The notes under the pieces were generated by a model, which saw nothing but the letters and a program-made list of their open reading frames with translations, was not told where the DNA came from and did not search any database. Position numbers and translations under genes: made by a program. 64,000 nucleotides of DNA, from the NCBI GenBank assembly GCA_036397035.1, contig DASWJS010000017.1:124001-188000 (forward strand), written 5' to 3'. This DNA is from DASWJS01 sp036397035. Its GTDB lineage: Bacteria; Actinomycetota; AC-67. Of the stretch, positions 45,761 to 54,671 are shown piece by piece. Each line of letters opens with the position of its first letter. Position 1 is the stretch's first letter.

Positions 45761-46030
45761 TCAGGGAAGGAAGAGGTGCGCATCGATGTCCACGCACACC
45801 TCCACACCCAGCGTGCCCGAACCCTTGCAACTGTGATGCGTGAACGGATCGTTGAAGAACGGCGGCAGGTTCACCGGTGAGCACTTCGTGTCGGTGATCG
45901 TTCCCGTGACGGGCGTGGTCACGCTGTAGGTCACGCACGCGTGGGTCGCGGCGGCCGGCGCCGTCGACCCGAGAGTGCTCACCGCCGCCACCAGTCCCAT
46001 GATCGCGACGCGTATTCCTCGCTTCTCCAT
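45761..46030 (-). CDS. Small Cys-rich secreted protein
   Basis: 89 residues: signal peptide RVAIMGLVAAVSTLGSTAPAAA, then about 59 mature residues with four cysteines (HAC, TKC, HSC, EVC) and a His pair (FTHHSCKGSG), ending DIDAHLFLP. GGAGGAG stands 3 bases before the ATG. Likely two disulfides. No family recognised. Its convergence with the tethered sigma gene suggests, but does not show, a shared role. Confidence 0.72.
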   Translation of the reverse strand: MEKRGIRVAIMGLVAAVSTLGSTAPAAATHACVTYSVTTPVTGTITDTKCSPVNLPPFFNDPFTHHSCKGSGTLGVEVCVDIDAHLFLP

Positions 46031-46357
46031 GACTCCTCCTCCCGAGGACCGCTCTCGTGCGCAAAACGCACGCGGTAAGGAGGAGTACGGATGACTCGCG
46101 TTGGCGTCTCAAACGCGATCGCCATTGGTGGCATGTATCCCGGCCGTGCTCGCGCACTGCGTTTCTCGGCAGATTCCAACCGGACGGAATGGTGACGGGT
46201 GCCATGGTTACCTGACGGTTACTAATGGGCTCCCGACTGGTACGGGTGCCGCACGCCAATCGGTTCGGCTGCGTGACGAAAGGTGGACGGGGGTCTCCAC
46301 CGGCATCTGGCCAAAGGAGGGGTAGCGGGGGGTAACCGGACCGATGTGAGGGGTTGG
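46031..46357. other. Gene-free stretch between the secreted gene and nusB
   Basis: 327 bases. On the minus strand it must contain the promoter of the 89-residue secreted gene; no clear hexamers are visible, only a GGAAT motif near 46170 that could be an ECF-type -35. The right half holds the hairpin terminator of the aro-nusB operon. No open frame here has coding character. Confidence 0.5.
46275..46301 (-). terminator. Hairpin terminator after nusB
   Basis: Minus strand GGTGGA (46296-46301) and TCCACC (46282-46287) with an 8-base loop, followed by TTTCGTC. It lies 57 bases after the nusB stop. Short U-tract, so moderate confidence. Confidence 0.5.
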
Positions 46358-46744
46358 TCAGGCCCGCGGGTGTTCGCGCGCGAGACGGCCGAGGATGCCG
46401 TTGACGAACCGGCCGGACCCTTCGGTCGACAGCAGGTTCGCCAGTCGAACCGCTTGGTCGACGATCGCCCCGGTCGGTGTATCCGTGTGGAACAGCTCGA
46501 ACGCGGCGATGCGCAGGATGTTCCGGTCCACGACCGGCATCCGCTCGACCGTCCAGTGCTCGGCCGCGTCCTCGAGCGCGCGATCGAGCGTTTCGCGGTG
46601 CGCTTGCACACCGTCGACGAGGGACCTGGTGAACCGATCCAGCCGGTCCTCCAGGTCGGGGGCGGCGCCGGAGACGTCGGCCGCATGGAGGATCTCGAGC
46701 GCGCGCTTGCGGGCGCGGGCGCGCGGCTCGGTCCCTGCGCTCAC
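46358..46744 (-). CDS. nusB: Transcription antitermination factor NusB
   Basis: 128-residue NusB, which with NusE/S10 binds boxA RNA in antitermination complexes. The family signature is DRNILRIAAFELFHTDTPTGAIVDQAVRLANLLSTEGSGRFVNGILGRLA. The N-terminus RARKRALEILHAADVSG is standard. GTG at 46744, 30 bases after efp. It is the last gene of the aro-pepQ-efp-nusB operon, an order common in Gram-positive bacteria. Confidence 0.96.
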   Translation of the reverse strand: MSAGTEPRARARKRALEILHAADVSGAAPDLEDRLDRFTRSLVDGVQAHRETLDRALEDAAEHWTVERMPVVDRNILRIAAFELFHTDTPTGAIVDQAVRLANLLSTEGSGRFVNGILGRLAREHPRA

Positions 46745-46774
46745 GAGATCCCCGCGCTCACGAGGTCGCGGTGC

Positions 46775-47335
46775 TCACGACACGCGCGTGATGTACTCGC
46801 CGGTGCGCGTGTCCACCTTGATCGTCTCCCCCGGCTCGCAGAAAAGGGGGACTTGCACCACGAAGCCCGTCGAGAGCGTGGCAGCCTTCGTCGCGCCGGA
46901 GACGCGGTCGCCCTTCACGCCGGGCTCGGTCTCGACGATCGCCAACTCGACCGAGGCGGGCAGCTCGACCGCGATCGGGCGCCCCTCGTACATCGACAGG
47001 ACCGCCGTCTGCCCTTCGGTCAGCCAACTCTTCCCGTCGCCGACCTCGTCCTCCTCGACCGAGAGCTGCTCGTAGGTCTGGGAGTCCATGAACACGTAGT
47101 GCGTCCCGTCGTGGTAGAGGTAGCTCATCTCGCGCTTGTCCACGATCGCCTGGTCGACCTTCTCGTCGGCCCGGAACGTGCGCTCGACCACGGCGCCGGT
47201 CATGACGTTCTTCAGCTTCGAGCGCACGACGGCGCCGCCCTTGCCCGGCTTGTGGTGCTGGAACCACTGGACGGACCAGAGCTGGCCGTCGAGGTTCAGC
47301 ACCATCCCGTTCTTCAGGTCGTTCGTGGAAACCAT
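46775..47335 (-). CDS. efp: Elongation factor P
   Basis: 186 residues with the three beta-barrel domains: STNDLKNGMVLNLDGQLWSV, the loop HHKPGKGGAVVRSKLKN whose Lys (in PGKG) approaches the peptidyl-transferase centre, and the C-terminal GETIKVDTRTGEYITRV. It relieves ribosome stalling at polyproline, relevant here because ribE and other products are proline-rich. No modification enzyme gene is nearby. Confidence 0.97.
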   Translation of the reverse strand: MVSTNDLKNGMVLNLDGQLWSVQWFQHHKPGKGGAVVRSKLKNVMTGAVVERTFRADEKVDQAIVDKREMSYLYHDGTHYVFMDSQTYEQLSVEEDEVGDGKSWLTEGQTAVLSMYEGRPIAVELPASVELAIVETEPGVKGDRVSGATKAATLSTGFVVQVPLFCEPGETIKVDTRTGEYITRVS

Positions 47336-47367
47336 GTCTTCTCGCCCGGCAGCCGCCGGCGCCTCCG

Positions 47368-48453
47368 TCAGACGGTAACGAGTTCCTTCGTCGAGCCGGT
47401 CAGGATATCGCAGCCGCCTTCGCGCACGACCACGGAGTCCTCGATGCGCACACCGCCGATCCCGGGCAGGTAGATGCCCGGCTCGACCGTGATGACCATG
47501 CCGGGCTCGAGCACCTGCTGGGCGCCGGCGCGCACGGGCGGCGCCTCGTGCACCTCCAGCCCGAGGCCGTGGCCGGTCCCGTGACCGAACTCGTAGCCCT
47601 TCTCGCGCAGGTACCCGCGCGCCGCGGCGTCGACGTCCCCGCAGGTGACGCCGGCTCGCACCGCCTCGACGCCCGCCTGCTGCGCGCCCGCGACCAATCG
47701 GTAGACCTCGGTCATCTCCTCGCTCGGCGTGCCGAAGGCGATCGTTCGCGTCATGTCCGAGCAGTACCCGTCGCAGATCGCGCCGAAGTCGAGCTTGATC
47801 AGGTCGCCCGCCCGAAGCGCGCGGCGGCCCGGCTGGTGGTGGGGCTCGGCCGCCTGCTCGCCGAAGGCGACGATCGTGGGGAAGGACGCTCCCTCCGATC
47901 CCGAGCGGCGCATCGCGTCCTCCAGCACGGCCGCGCACTCGACCTCGGTCATTCCGTCGCGCAGCGCCCCCAGCAGCTCGCCGAGCGCCTGGTCGGCGTA
48001 CGCGCACGCCCGTCCGATCGAGGAGATCTCCCCCTCGTCCTTCACGCGCCGCAGGGTCTCCACGACCTCGTTCGTCTCGACCAAGGTGAGGACGGGGAGC
48101 TTCTCCCTGATGGCGTGAGCAGCGGCGAGCGTCATGTGACCCGCCTCGACGCCGAGCCGCTGGATGCCGAGCCGCTCCACCAGGGTCCCGAGCGCCGCGT
48201 GCATCCCGGCCGCCTCGCCGATGGTCTTCGCGCTCGTCGAGTAGATCATGCGCTCGACGTCCGGGCACTCGCGCGCCGATTGCTCCTCGTAACGCGGGTC
48301 GGTGAGGAAGGCGTCGGCGTCCCCGACCAGCAGTTGCCCGTTGGACCCGCTGAACCCGGTCAGGTAGCGAACGTTGACGGGCTTGGTGACGAGCACGCCC
48401 TCCACGCCCAGCCGGTCGAGCTGCGCCCGCACCGCGTCGCGTCGTGGCTTCAT
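47368..48453 (-). CDS. Xaa-Pro aminopeptidase family M24B peptidase
   Basis: 361 residues. N-terminal creatinase-like domain (VRYLTGFSGSNGQLLVG) and C-terminal pita-bread domain with metal ligands in LDFGAICDGYCSDMTRT, GHGTGHGLGLEVHE, VEPGIYLPGIGGVRIED. It cleaves X-Pro N-termini or dipeptides. ATG at 48453 overlaps the aroQ stop by 4 bases. The neighbourhood aroQ-pepQ-efp is conserved among Gram-positives. Confidence 0.94.
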   Translation of the reverse strand: MKPRRDAVRAQLDRLGVEGVLVTKPVNVRYLTGFSGSNGQLLVGDADAFLTDPRYEEQSARECPDVERMIYSTSAKTIGEAAGMHAALGTLVERLGIQRLGVEAGHMTLAAAHAIREKLPVLTLVETNEVVETLRRVKDEGEISSIGRACAYADQALGELLGALRDGMTEVECAAVLEDAMRRSGSEGASFPTIVAFGEQAAEPHHQPGRRALRAGDLIKLDFGAICDGYCSDMTRTIAFGTPSEEMTEVYRLVAGAQQAGVEAVRAGVTCGDVDAAARGYLREKGYEFGHGTGHGLGLEVHEAPPVRAGAQQVLEPGMVITVEPGIYLPGIGGVRIEDSVVVREGGCDILTGSTKELVTV

Positions 48454-48899
48454 GACCCTTCCTCCATGATCGCGTCCTTGATCGCGCGAATGGCGGCCTC
48501 GAGCGCGCACGCGTAGCCGTCGACGCCCAGCCCGATCACCGAGCCCCGCGAGAGGCTCGACACCATCGAGCGCCGGCGGTACGGCTCGCGCGCGTGGATG
48601 TTGGTGATGTGCACTTCGAAGACCGGTCCGCCGTACGCCTCGACCGCCTCACGCAGCGGGTGCGAGGTGTGCGTGAGCGCGGCGGGGTTCATCACGATCG
48701 CGTCGGCCGCCGCCGTGCGCACGCTCTCGACGAAGGCTTCCTCGTCGTCGTGCTGGCGACAGGAGACCTGGACCCCGGCGGCGGCGCCGATCTCGCGGAG
48801 CCGCCGCTCGAGCTCGGCCAGCGTCGTGGTGCCGTACAGCGCCGGCTCGCGCGTGCCGAGCCGCCCGAGGCTCGGACCGTTCAGGACCAGGACGTTCAT
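48450..48899 (-). CDS. aroQ: 3-dehydroquinate dehydratase, type II
   Basis: 149 residues. The N-terminal loop is VLNGPSLGRLGTREPALYG, holding the catalytic Arg and Tyr; most family members have GPNLN, here GPSLG, a mild departure. MNPAALTHTSHPLREAV and VHITNIHAREPYRRRS supply the other active-site residues. It dehydrates dehydroquinate in the shikimate pathway. Overlaps aroB by 4 bases. Confidence 0.95.
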   Translation of the reverse strand: MNVLVLNGPSLGRLGTREPALYGTTTLAELERRLREIGAAAGVQVSCRQHDDEEAFVESVRTAAADAIVMNPAALTHTSHPLREAVEAYGGPVFEVHITNIHAREPYRRRSMVSSLSRGSVIGLGVDGYACALEAAIRAIKDAIMEEGS

Positions 48900-49969
48900 C
48901 GGATCGCATCGTACGCGGCTCGCAGGGCCTGCTCGCCGAGATCGCCCCGCAGGACCGGCCGGCCGAGGTCTTCGAGCAGCACGAAGCGAAGGCCCCGGTC
49001 GTACTTCTTGTCCCGCGCCATGATCGCGAGCAGATCGTCGAAGGAGGCGCCGGCGCCGGTCGTCGGCAGCCCGTAGGTCTCCAGCGCCGCGCGGTGCAGC
49101 TCGACCCGGTCGCCGAGGCCCGCCTCGCGCGCGAGGTGCGCCGCGAACATCATCCCGACCGCGACGGCCTCGCCGTGCGTGCGGCCCGCGTAGGCGGCGT
49201 GCGCCTCCAGCGCGTGCCCGAGCGTGTGCCCGTAGTTCAGGAACGCGCGCTCGCCGGCCTCCCGCTCGTCTCGTTCGACGATCGCGACCTTTACCCGGGC
49301 CGCCTCGGTCACGATCTCCTCCAGCGTGCCGCGCTCGCGCGCGAGGAGAGCGTCGCGCGCGGCCACCACGCGGTCGAGCAGCGCGCCCGCAGCGATCAGA
49401 CCGTGCTTGATCACCTCCGCCATCCCGGTCCGGAACGCCGCGTCGGGCAGGGTTGCGAGCACGTCCACGTCGCTCAGCACCGCCCGCGGATGGTGGAACG
49501 AGCCGACGAGGTTCTTGCCCGCGGGAAGGTCGATCCCCGTCTTGCCTCCGATCGCGGCGTCCACCTGACCCAGCACGGTCGTCGGCACGTGGACGACGTC
49601 CACGCCGCGGTGGAACGTCGCCGCCGCGAAGCCGGCGAGGTCCGAGGTCACGCCGCCGCCGAACGACACGACGAGGTCTCCGCGATGGAGCCCCGCCTCC
49701 GCCATCCACTCCCAGAGCGCCCCGGCCGTCGCCCGCGACTTCGAGGCCTCCCCCGGCTCGACGTCGAAGGTGGCGACCGCACCCAGGGGCGCGAGCGCGG
49801 CGCGCAGGCGCTCGCCGTGCAGCGCCGACACCGACGCGTCGGCGATCAGCGCGACCTTCTCGCGCGCGCCGGTGAGCGGCTCCAGCACCTCGCCCGCGCG
49901 GTCGATCAGACCCGCCTCGATCAGGACCGGGTAGCTCGCCGCGCCCGTGCGAACCTCGAGCCTGCTCAC
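48896..49969 (-). CDS. aroB: 3-dehydroquinate synthase
   Basis: 357 residues. NAD-binding FGGGVTSDLAGFAAATFHRGVDVVHVPTTVLGQVDAAIGGKTGID, then metal ligands in MAEVIKHGLI, LNYGHTLGHALEA and HGEAVAVGM. It cyclises DAHP to dehydroquinate. The GTG overlaps the aroK stop by 4 bases. Confidence 0.97.
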   Translation of the reverse strand: MSRLEVRTGAASYPVLIEAGLIDRAGEVLEPLTGAREKVALIADASVSALHGERLRAALAPLGAVATFDVEPGEASKSRATAGALWEWMAEAGLHRGDLVVSFGGGVTSDLAGFAAATFHRGVDVVHVPTTVLGQVDAAIGGKTGIDLPAGKNLVGSFHHPRAVLSDVDVLATLPDAAFRTGMAEVIKHGLIAAGALLDRVVAARDALLARERGTLEEIVTEAARVKVAIVERDEREAGERAFLNYGHTLGHALEAHAAYAGRTHGEAVAVGMMFAAHLAREAGLGDRVELHRAALETYGLPTTGAGASFDDLLAIMARDKKYDRGLRFVLLEDLGRPVLRGDLGEQALRAAYDAIR

Positions 49970-50466
49970 GCGACCAGCTCCGCGATGTGCCGCGCCACGG
50001 CGTCGGGCTCGTCGCCGTCGACGTCGACGACGTGGTCGGCGGCGGACTCGTAGACGGGGGTGCGATCGGCGAGCAGCTTGCGAAACGAATGCTCGTCGGT
50101 GGCGAGCGGGCGGCCGCCCGCCGCGCGCACGCGCTCCCAGAGCACTTCGGCCGGGGCACGAAGGTAGACCACCGCGCCCGCGTCCTTGAGGATCCCGAAG
50201 TTCGTGAGCTGCAGGATGGCTCCGCCCCCGCAGGAGATGACGCGACCGCTGCCCGCGCAGGCCCGGAGCACCGCCTGGTGCTCCAGGGCGCGGAAGGCGG
50301 GCTCCCCGCCGTTCGCCCAGATCTCCTCGATCGACCGGCCGGCCTCTCGCTCGACCAGCGCGTCGGTGTCGACCAGCTCGTAGGACAGGCGCGCGGCGAG
50401 CGCGGCGCCCACCGTCGACTTGCCCGACCCCATCGACCCGATCAGCACGACGTTGCGCGCGGTCAT
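49966..50466 (-). CDS. aroK: Shikimate kinase
   Basis: 166 residues. P-loop LIGSMGSGKSTVG, shikimate-binding VDTDALVEREAG and FRALEHQAVLRA, glycine-rich ISCGGGAIL and the lid Arg in RPLATDE. ATG overlaps the aroC stop as TGATG. Confidence 0.96.
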   Translation of the reverse strand: MTARNVVLIGSMGSGKSTVGAALAARLSYELVDTDALVEREAGRSIEEIWANGGEPAFRALEHQAVLRACAGSGRVISCGGGAILQLTNFGILKDAGAVVYLRAPAEVLWERVRAAGGRPLATDEHSFRKLLADRTPVYESAADHVVDVDGDEPDAVARHIAELVA

Positions 50467-51626
50467 CAGCCCGGAAGGGACGCCCGGTAGGCGTCGAGGT
50501 TGCGCCGCGTCTCGGCGATCGCGTCGCCGCCGAACTTCTCCAGCATCGCCGAGGCGAGCGCGAAGGCGACCATCGCCTCGCCCACGACCGCGGCGGCCGG
50601 GACCGCGCAGACGTCCGATCGTTGCTTGATCGCCGCGACCGGCTCCTTCGTGGCGACGTCCACCGTCGGCAGCGAGCGAGCCAGCGAGGACAGCGGCTTC
50701 ATCGCCGCGCGAACGCGCAGGACCTGGCCCGTCGAGATCCCTCCCTCGGTGCCGCCGCTGCGGTCCGTCGGCCGGTGGAAGCCGTGCGCGTCGTCGTAGT
50801 CGATCTCGTCGTGGGCCCGCGAGCCGGGCGCGCGCGCGACCGCGAACGCCGGGCCGATCTCCACGCCCTTGATCGCCGGGATGCTCATCATCGCGAACGC
50901 GAGCAGCGCGTCGAGCTTGCGATCCCAGTGCACGTGCGAGCCGACGCCAGGCGGAAGGCCGTGCGCGAGGACTTCGAACGTGCCGCCGAGCGTGTCGCCG
51001 CGCTTGCGGGTCTCGTCGATCAGCGTCGTCATGGCCTCCTCGACCGAGGCGTCGGCGACGCGGACCGGCGATGCGTCGATGCGTTCGGCGTCCGCGGGCC
51101 CGGGCAGCGTCGACTCGGGGACGGTGATCTCGCCGATGGCCGTCACGTGCGAGACGACCTCGATGCCGAGCGCGCGCAGGAACGCCTTGCACACCGTCCC
51201 CACCGCGACGCGCGCGGCGGTCTCGCGCGCGCTCGCGCGCTCCAGCACGGGCCGCGCCTCGTCGAAGCCGAACTTTTGCATCCCGGGCAGGTCGGCGTGG
51301 CCGGGACGCGGGCGGCTGAGCGGCGGATCGTCCAGCGCCGCGTCGTCCGAGCCGACCGCCATCACCTGCTCCCACTTCGGCCACTCGGTGTTCGCGATCG
51401 TGAAGGCGATCGGGCTGCCGAGCGTCAGGCCGTGGCGCACCCCGCCCGTGATCGCGAGCCGATCCTCCTCGAACTTCATGCGCGTCCCGCGTCCGTAGCC
51501 GTGGCGGCGGCGCGCCAGCTCGGCCTTGACCTCCTTCTCCGAGACGCGCACGCCGGCGACCATCCCCTCGAGGATGGCGGTCAGGCCGGGCCCGTGCGAC
51601 TCGCCGGCGGTAAGGAAGCGCAGCAT
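50466..51626 (-). CDS. aroC: Chorismate synthase
   Basis: 386 residues. FMN enzyme converting EPSP to chorismate; motifs TAGESHGPGL, GYGRGTRMKFEED, RPGHADLPGMQKFGFDEARPVLERASARETAARVA, and the C-terminal TDRSGGTEGGISTGQ. First gene of the aro-nusB run, 32 bases after the last pilus gene. No aroE or aroA in this window. Confidence 0.97.
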   Translation of the reverse strand: MLRFLTAGESHGPGLTAILEGMVAGVRVSEKEVKAELARRRHGYGRGTRMKFEEDRLAITGGVRHGLTLGSPIAFTIANTEWPKWEQVMAVGSDDAALDDPPLSRPRPGHADLPGMQKFGFDEARPVLERASARETAARVAVGTVCKAFLRALGIEVVSHVTAIGEITVPESTLPGPADAERIDASPVRVADASVEEAMTTLIDETRKRGDTLGGTFEVLAHGLPPGVGSHVHWDRKLDALLAFAMMSIPAIKGVEIGPAFAVARAPGSRAHDEIDYDDAHGFHRPTDRSGGTEGGISTGQVLRVRAAMKPLSSLARSLPTVDVATKEPVAAIKQRSDVCAVPAAAVVGEAMVAFALASAMLEKFGGDAIAETRRNLDAYRASLPG

Positions 51627-51658
51627 CGAGTCCGAATCCTACTTCCGCGACCGGACCT

Positions 51659-52168
51659 TTACTTGCGAACCTCTTGCCCGATGCACAGCGTGAACGCCTC
51701 GTCGCCGAAGGAGAAGGACCCGCACCGCCTCGTGAGGTCGAGGAGCTGGAAGTTGTCGTCGAAGGTGTCGCCCTCCACGACCGTGAACTGCTCCCCGCCG
51801 ACGTCGACGACCGCCATCAAGACGCCGTCCTGCTCGAAGATGTCCACCAGCAGGACCAGCTTGGACGTTCCCCCGCCGTTGCCGGGCACGACGCCGCTCC
51901 CGTTGCCGTCGCCGCCGGTCTGGTCGACGAGCGGCTCGAAGGGGTCGCGTCCTTCGAAGATGTCCGACGTCGCCCGGGGCTTCTTGGCCGGCGGGGACGC
52001 GGTCACGGTCGGAACCGGCGTGGGCTGCGGGATGTCGACGGACTCCTCCTCGCCGCCGAGCACCGTCGTCATCAGGAAGTACGCCCCCGCGGCGGCGGCG
52101 ACGCCCGCGAGCGCCAGGAGCATCGTGCGCTCGCGCTTGGACACGCCCTTGCCTCCGCCGAGCGTCAC
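51659..52168 (-). CDS. Type IV pilus assembly protein in the PilP position
   Basis: 169 residues. N-terminal membrane helix (RTMLLALAGVAAAAGAYFLMTTVL), a Pro/Thr linker, then DPFEPLVDQ (the DPF motif common to PilP-like proteins) and a small beta-domain LVLLVDIFEQDGVLMAVVDVGGEQFTVVEGD. Similarity to PilP is by position and the DPF motif only; no lipobox is present. Overlaps pilO by 4 bases. Confidence 0.7.
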   Translation of the reverse strand: MTLGGGKGVSKRERTMLLALAGVAAAAGAYFLMTTVLGGEEESVDIPQPTPVPTVTASPPAKKPRATSDIFEGRDPFEPLVDQTGGDGNGSGVVPGNGGGTSKLVLLVDIFEQDGVLMAVVDVGGEQFTVVEGDTFDDNFQLLDLTRRCGSFSFGDEAFTLCIGQEVRK

Positions 52169-52761
52169 GGCGCCGACTCCGCGACCGGCCGCTCGGTGGA
52201 GATCACCGTCGGGACGTCCTCTTGCACGACGTACATGCGCATCCCAAGCGTGCCGACCAATCCGGTCGTGCCGCTCAGCTCGTCCTCTTCGACCGAGAGC
52301 GAGATCGAGGTTATCTCCACCACGCGCCGCAGCGTCTCGACACGCGCCAGGAAGCTTTCGATGCGGTGGAACGAGCCACCGATCGTCGTGGTGAGCGCGA
52401 CGCTCTGGACCCCGGCCGTTTCGGTGTCGGCCGGCGGCGCCGGCGCGATCGAGACCAGGTCGATGCCGTCCTTGCTCGCCGCGCTCTGGAGCTGGCGGAT
52501 GAAGCTCGGCAGCTCGGCCGTCGAGGGCAACAGGTCCGACACGCGAGCCAGGCGCGCGCGAATCTCCGGTGCGTTGCCCTGGATGCCTTCCAGGCGCGCG
52601 ATGTTCGCAGCCAGGGTCGCGCCCTCGTCCTCGGCGGCCGCGATCTCGTCGCGAACCTCGCCGATCTGGCGGATCTTCGGCGCGAGCAACAGGAACGTGA
52701 ACAGCACCACGATCGCCAGGCCGCCGGCGACCGCGACGGCGAGAAGGCGGCGGCCGCTCAC
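52165..52761 (-). CDS. pilO: Type IV pilus inner-membrane protein PilO
   Basis: 198 residues: one N-terminal helix (LLAVAVAGGLAIVVLFTFLLL), a coiled coil (about 30-70), then a ferredoxin-like domain (LPSTAELPSFIRQLQSAASKDGIDLVSIAP; FHRIESFLARVETLRRVVEITSISL). With PilN it forms the alignment complex connecting PilM to the pilus. Overlaps pilN by 4 bases. Confidence 0.88.
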   Translation of the reverse strand: MSGRRLLAVAVAGGLAIVVLFTFLLLAPKIRQIGEVRDEIAAAEDEGATLAANIARLEGIQGNAPEIRARLARVSDLLPSTAELPSFIRQLQSAASKDGIDLVSIAPAPPADTETAGVQSVALTTTIGGSFHRIESFLARVETLRRVVEITSISLSVEEDELSGTTGLVGTLGMRMYVVQEDVPTVISTERPVAESAP

Positions 52762-53375
52762 AACGACCTCCGCGCGCCGGGCTGGTTGCGGCGGAAGGCG
52801 CCCTCGGACAGCTCCAGGCTCGAGGTGAAGTTCACCAGGACCGCCGTCTCCTCCTCCACCTTCTGCGACAGCGACAGGTACGGATTGGCAAACCCGTCCA
52901 CCGTCCCGATCCGCACCAGCCAGCGAGCGACGTCGGGATGGGTGAACGTGGTGCCGTTCACCGAGATCGTCCCGAGCGGGTTGTCGTTCTCGTCGGGCGT
53001 GAGGTTCACCTGGCCGCTGAAGTCGGTGAGCCAGACGGTGTCCGGGATCACCAAGCTCACGTCTGCCAGCACGACGCTCCAGCGGACCTCGTTCTCGGTC
53101 AGCGACTCGAGCAGCCGCTCCTTGCGATCCAGCTCTCGCTGCAGCTCGTCGAACTGCGTGAGCTGGTCGAGCCGCGCCTGGAGGCCGGCGTTGTCGTCGA
53201 GCTGCCGGTCGAGCGCGTTCTGCTGCCCGCGCAGGCGAATCTCCTGGCTCACGTAGACCATCCCGAGCAGGCCGATGAGCACGAGCACGCCGACGCCGAG
53301 CGAGGCGACGCGCTGGCGAGCCTTTCGCCGCTCGGCGATCTCCGGCGGCAGGAGGTTGATTCGCCGGTCGTCCAT
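52758..53375 (-). CDS. pilN: Type IV pilus inner-membrane protein PilN
   Basis: 205 residues. The N-terminal cytosolic motif RRINLLPPEI is the conserved PilM-binding peptide (usually INLLP). One membrane helix (VASLGVGVLVLIGLLGMVYV) and a coiled coil (LDQLTQFDELQRELDRKERLLESL) follow, then a periplasmic-side domain. TGATG overlap with pilM. Confidence 0.92.
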   Translation of the reverse strand: MDDRRINLLPPEIAERRKARQRVASLGVGVLVLIGLLGMVYVSQEIRLRGQQNALDRQLDDNAGLQARLDQLTQFDELQRELDRKERLLESLTENEVRWSVVLADVSLVIPDTVWLTDFSGQVNLTPDENDNPLGTISVNGTTFTHPDVARWLVRIGTVDGFANPYLSLSQKVEEETAVLVNFTSSLELSEGAFRRNQPGARRSL

Positions 53376-54427
53376 CACGACTCCAGCGCCGATCCGATCG
53401 CCACGCCGCCCACGGCCGACACCTGGTCGAGCTGCTCGTCGGTCAGGCCCAGCTCGGCCGCGACCTTCACGCGCGCGAGCGCGTTGCCCTCCTCGACCGG
53501 GATGCGCAGCGCCGTCGCGAGGCGCTCGGGCAGGCGTCGCATCCGCGAGCCCCCGCCGACGACCGTCACGTGCGCCACCTTCGAGCCGCCGGGCTGAGAC
53601 TGGAAGTACTCGATCGAGCGGCGCACGTCGTCGATGAACGCGCGCGCGCGCTGTTCGATCACCGTCGCCGCGCCCGGGTCGACGGACTCGCCCTCGGCGC
53701 CCAGACCGAGGTGGATCTTCTGCGCCTCGGCGTCCTCGGCGCCCATGCCGAGGTCGGCCACGAGCGCAGCCGTGACGTCCCCGCCTCCGGCGGTGAGGAT
53801 CCGCAGGAAGCGCGGCGTTCCGTCGACGTGCACGACGACGGTCGTCACGCCTGCGCCGACGTCGACCACCGCGCGGGCCTCGCCCGCAGCCGTGAGCGGC
53901 GTGGATTCGACCAGCGCTCGCATCAGCGAGAGCGGCCCCACGTCGATCGAGACCGGCTCCAGACCCGCCCGGCCGACGACGTCGACCACGCCGTCGACCA
54001 TCTCGCGCTGGGCGGCGACGGTGAGCACGCGCATCTTGGGCTGCTTCTCCTCGGACTCGAACTCCTCCAGGATGATGAAGTCGAGCACCGCGTCCTCGAC
54101 CGGTATCGGGATGTGGTCCTGGACCTGGAAGCGCAGTGCGCCGCGCAGCTCGTCGGCGCCCATGCGGGGCAGGTCGATCTGGCGAGCGACGACGGACTGG
54201 TTGGCGACCGACAGCGCGACCTGGCGGCTCTTGAAGCCGCCTCGGCGCCAGAGATCCCGCAGGACGCTCGCGACCGCGTCGCGATCGGCGATCTCCCCCG
54301 CCGAGACGGCGCCGGGCGGCAGCGTGAGCTGCGCGAAGCGCACCAGGGTGGCGGGGTCCTTGCCGCGCAGCTCGGCGGCCCGCACGCCGGCGGTCCCGAT
54401 GTCCAGCCCGATCGCCGTGCGCGCCAT
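53375..54427 (-). CDS. pilM: Type IV pilus assembly protein PilM
   Basis: 350-residue cytosolic actin/FtsA-like ATPase. Phosphate-binding segments IGLDIGTAGVRAAEL and AVVDVGAGVTTVVVHV, plus VTVVGGGSRMRRLPERLATAL for the adenosine site. It binds PilN and links to the motor ATPases. Overlaps the upstream HTH gene as TGATG. Confidence 0.94.
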   Translation of the reverse strand: MARTAIGLDIGTAGVRAAELRGKDPATLVRFAQLTLPPGAVSAGEIADRDAVASVLRDLWRRGGFKSRQVALSVANQSVVARQIDLPRMGADELRGALRFQVQDHIPIPVEDAVLDFIILEEFESEEKQPKMRVLTVAAQREMVDGVVDVVGRAGLEPVSIDVGPLSLMRALVESTPLTAAGEARAVVDVGAGVTTVVVHVDGTPRFLRILTAGGGDVTAALVADLGMGAEDAEAQKIHLGLGAEGESVDPGAATVIEQRARAFIDDVRRSIEYFQSQPGGSKVAHVTVVGGGSRMRRLPERLATALRIPVEEGNALARVKVAAELGLTDEQLDQVSAVGGVAIGSALES

Positions 54428-54636
54428 CAGCCCTCACCGCCCGGGTGCACCGCGCTCCCGTCCAGGTAGGCCACGACGTCGCTTTCCTTGATCCGGTAGT
54501 TCTTGCCGACGCGGAGCGCGGGAAGCTCGCCGGTCTTGATCAGCCGGTAGACGGTCATGTTGGACACGCGCATCAATGCCGCGACCTCAGCCACCACCAG
54601 CAGCCGGTCGCCCGCAGCGCGCTCCGCCTTCGCCAT
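54427..54636 (-). CDS. Small MerR/excisionase-type DNA-binding protein heading the pilM operon
   Basis: 69 residues: one winged helix-turn-helix, LLVVAEVAALMRVSNMTVYRLIKTGELPALRVGKNYRIKESDVVAYL, the HTH_17/excisionase pattern also found in BldC-type regulators. No effector or recombinase domain. It is translationally coupled to pilM, and its promoter carries iterated direct repeats. A transcriptional role in pilus expression is therefore more likely than phage excision; no integrase is present. Confidence 0.88.
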   Translation of the reverse strand: MAKAERAAGDRLLVVAEVAALMRVSNMTVYRLIKTGELPALRVGKNYRIKESDVVAYLDGSAVHPGGEG

Positions 54637-54671
54637 CGCCGAGCTCTCCCCCGCCTCGGATCATGGGTGTT

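Noticed and set aside
46262..46345. c-di-GMP (GEMM-I) riboswitch on the plus strand, from GGTAGCGGGGGGTAACC
   Set aside because: Only the 3' end resembles the motif; the GGGCAAACC and GACGCAAAGCC core is missing and no plus-strand gene follows. The segment is better explained as the nusB terminator region.
54427..54636. Phage or plasmid excisionase
   Set aside because: No integrase, attachment site or phage gene lies nearby, and it is coupled to pilM.
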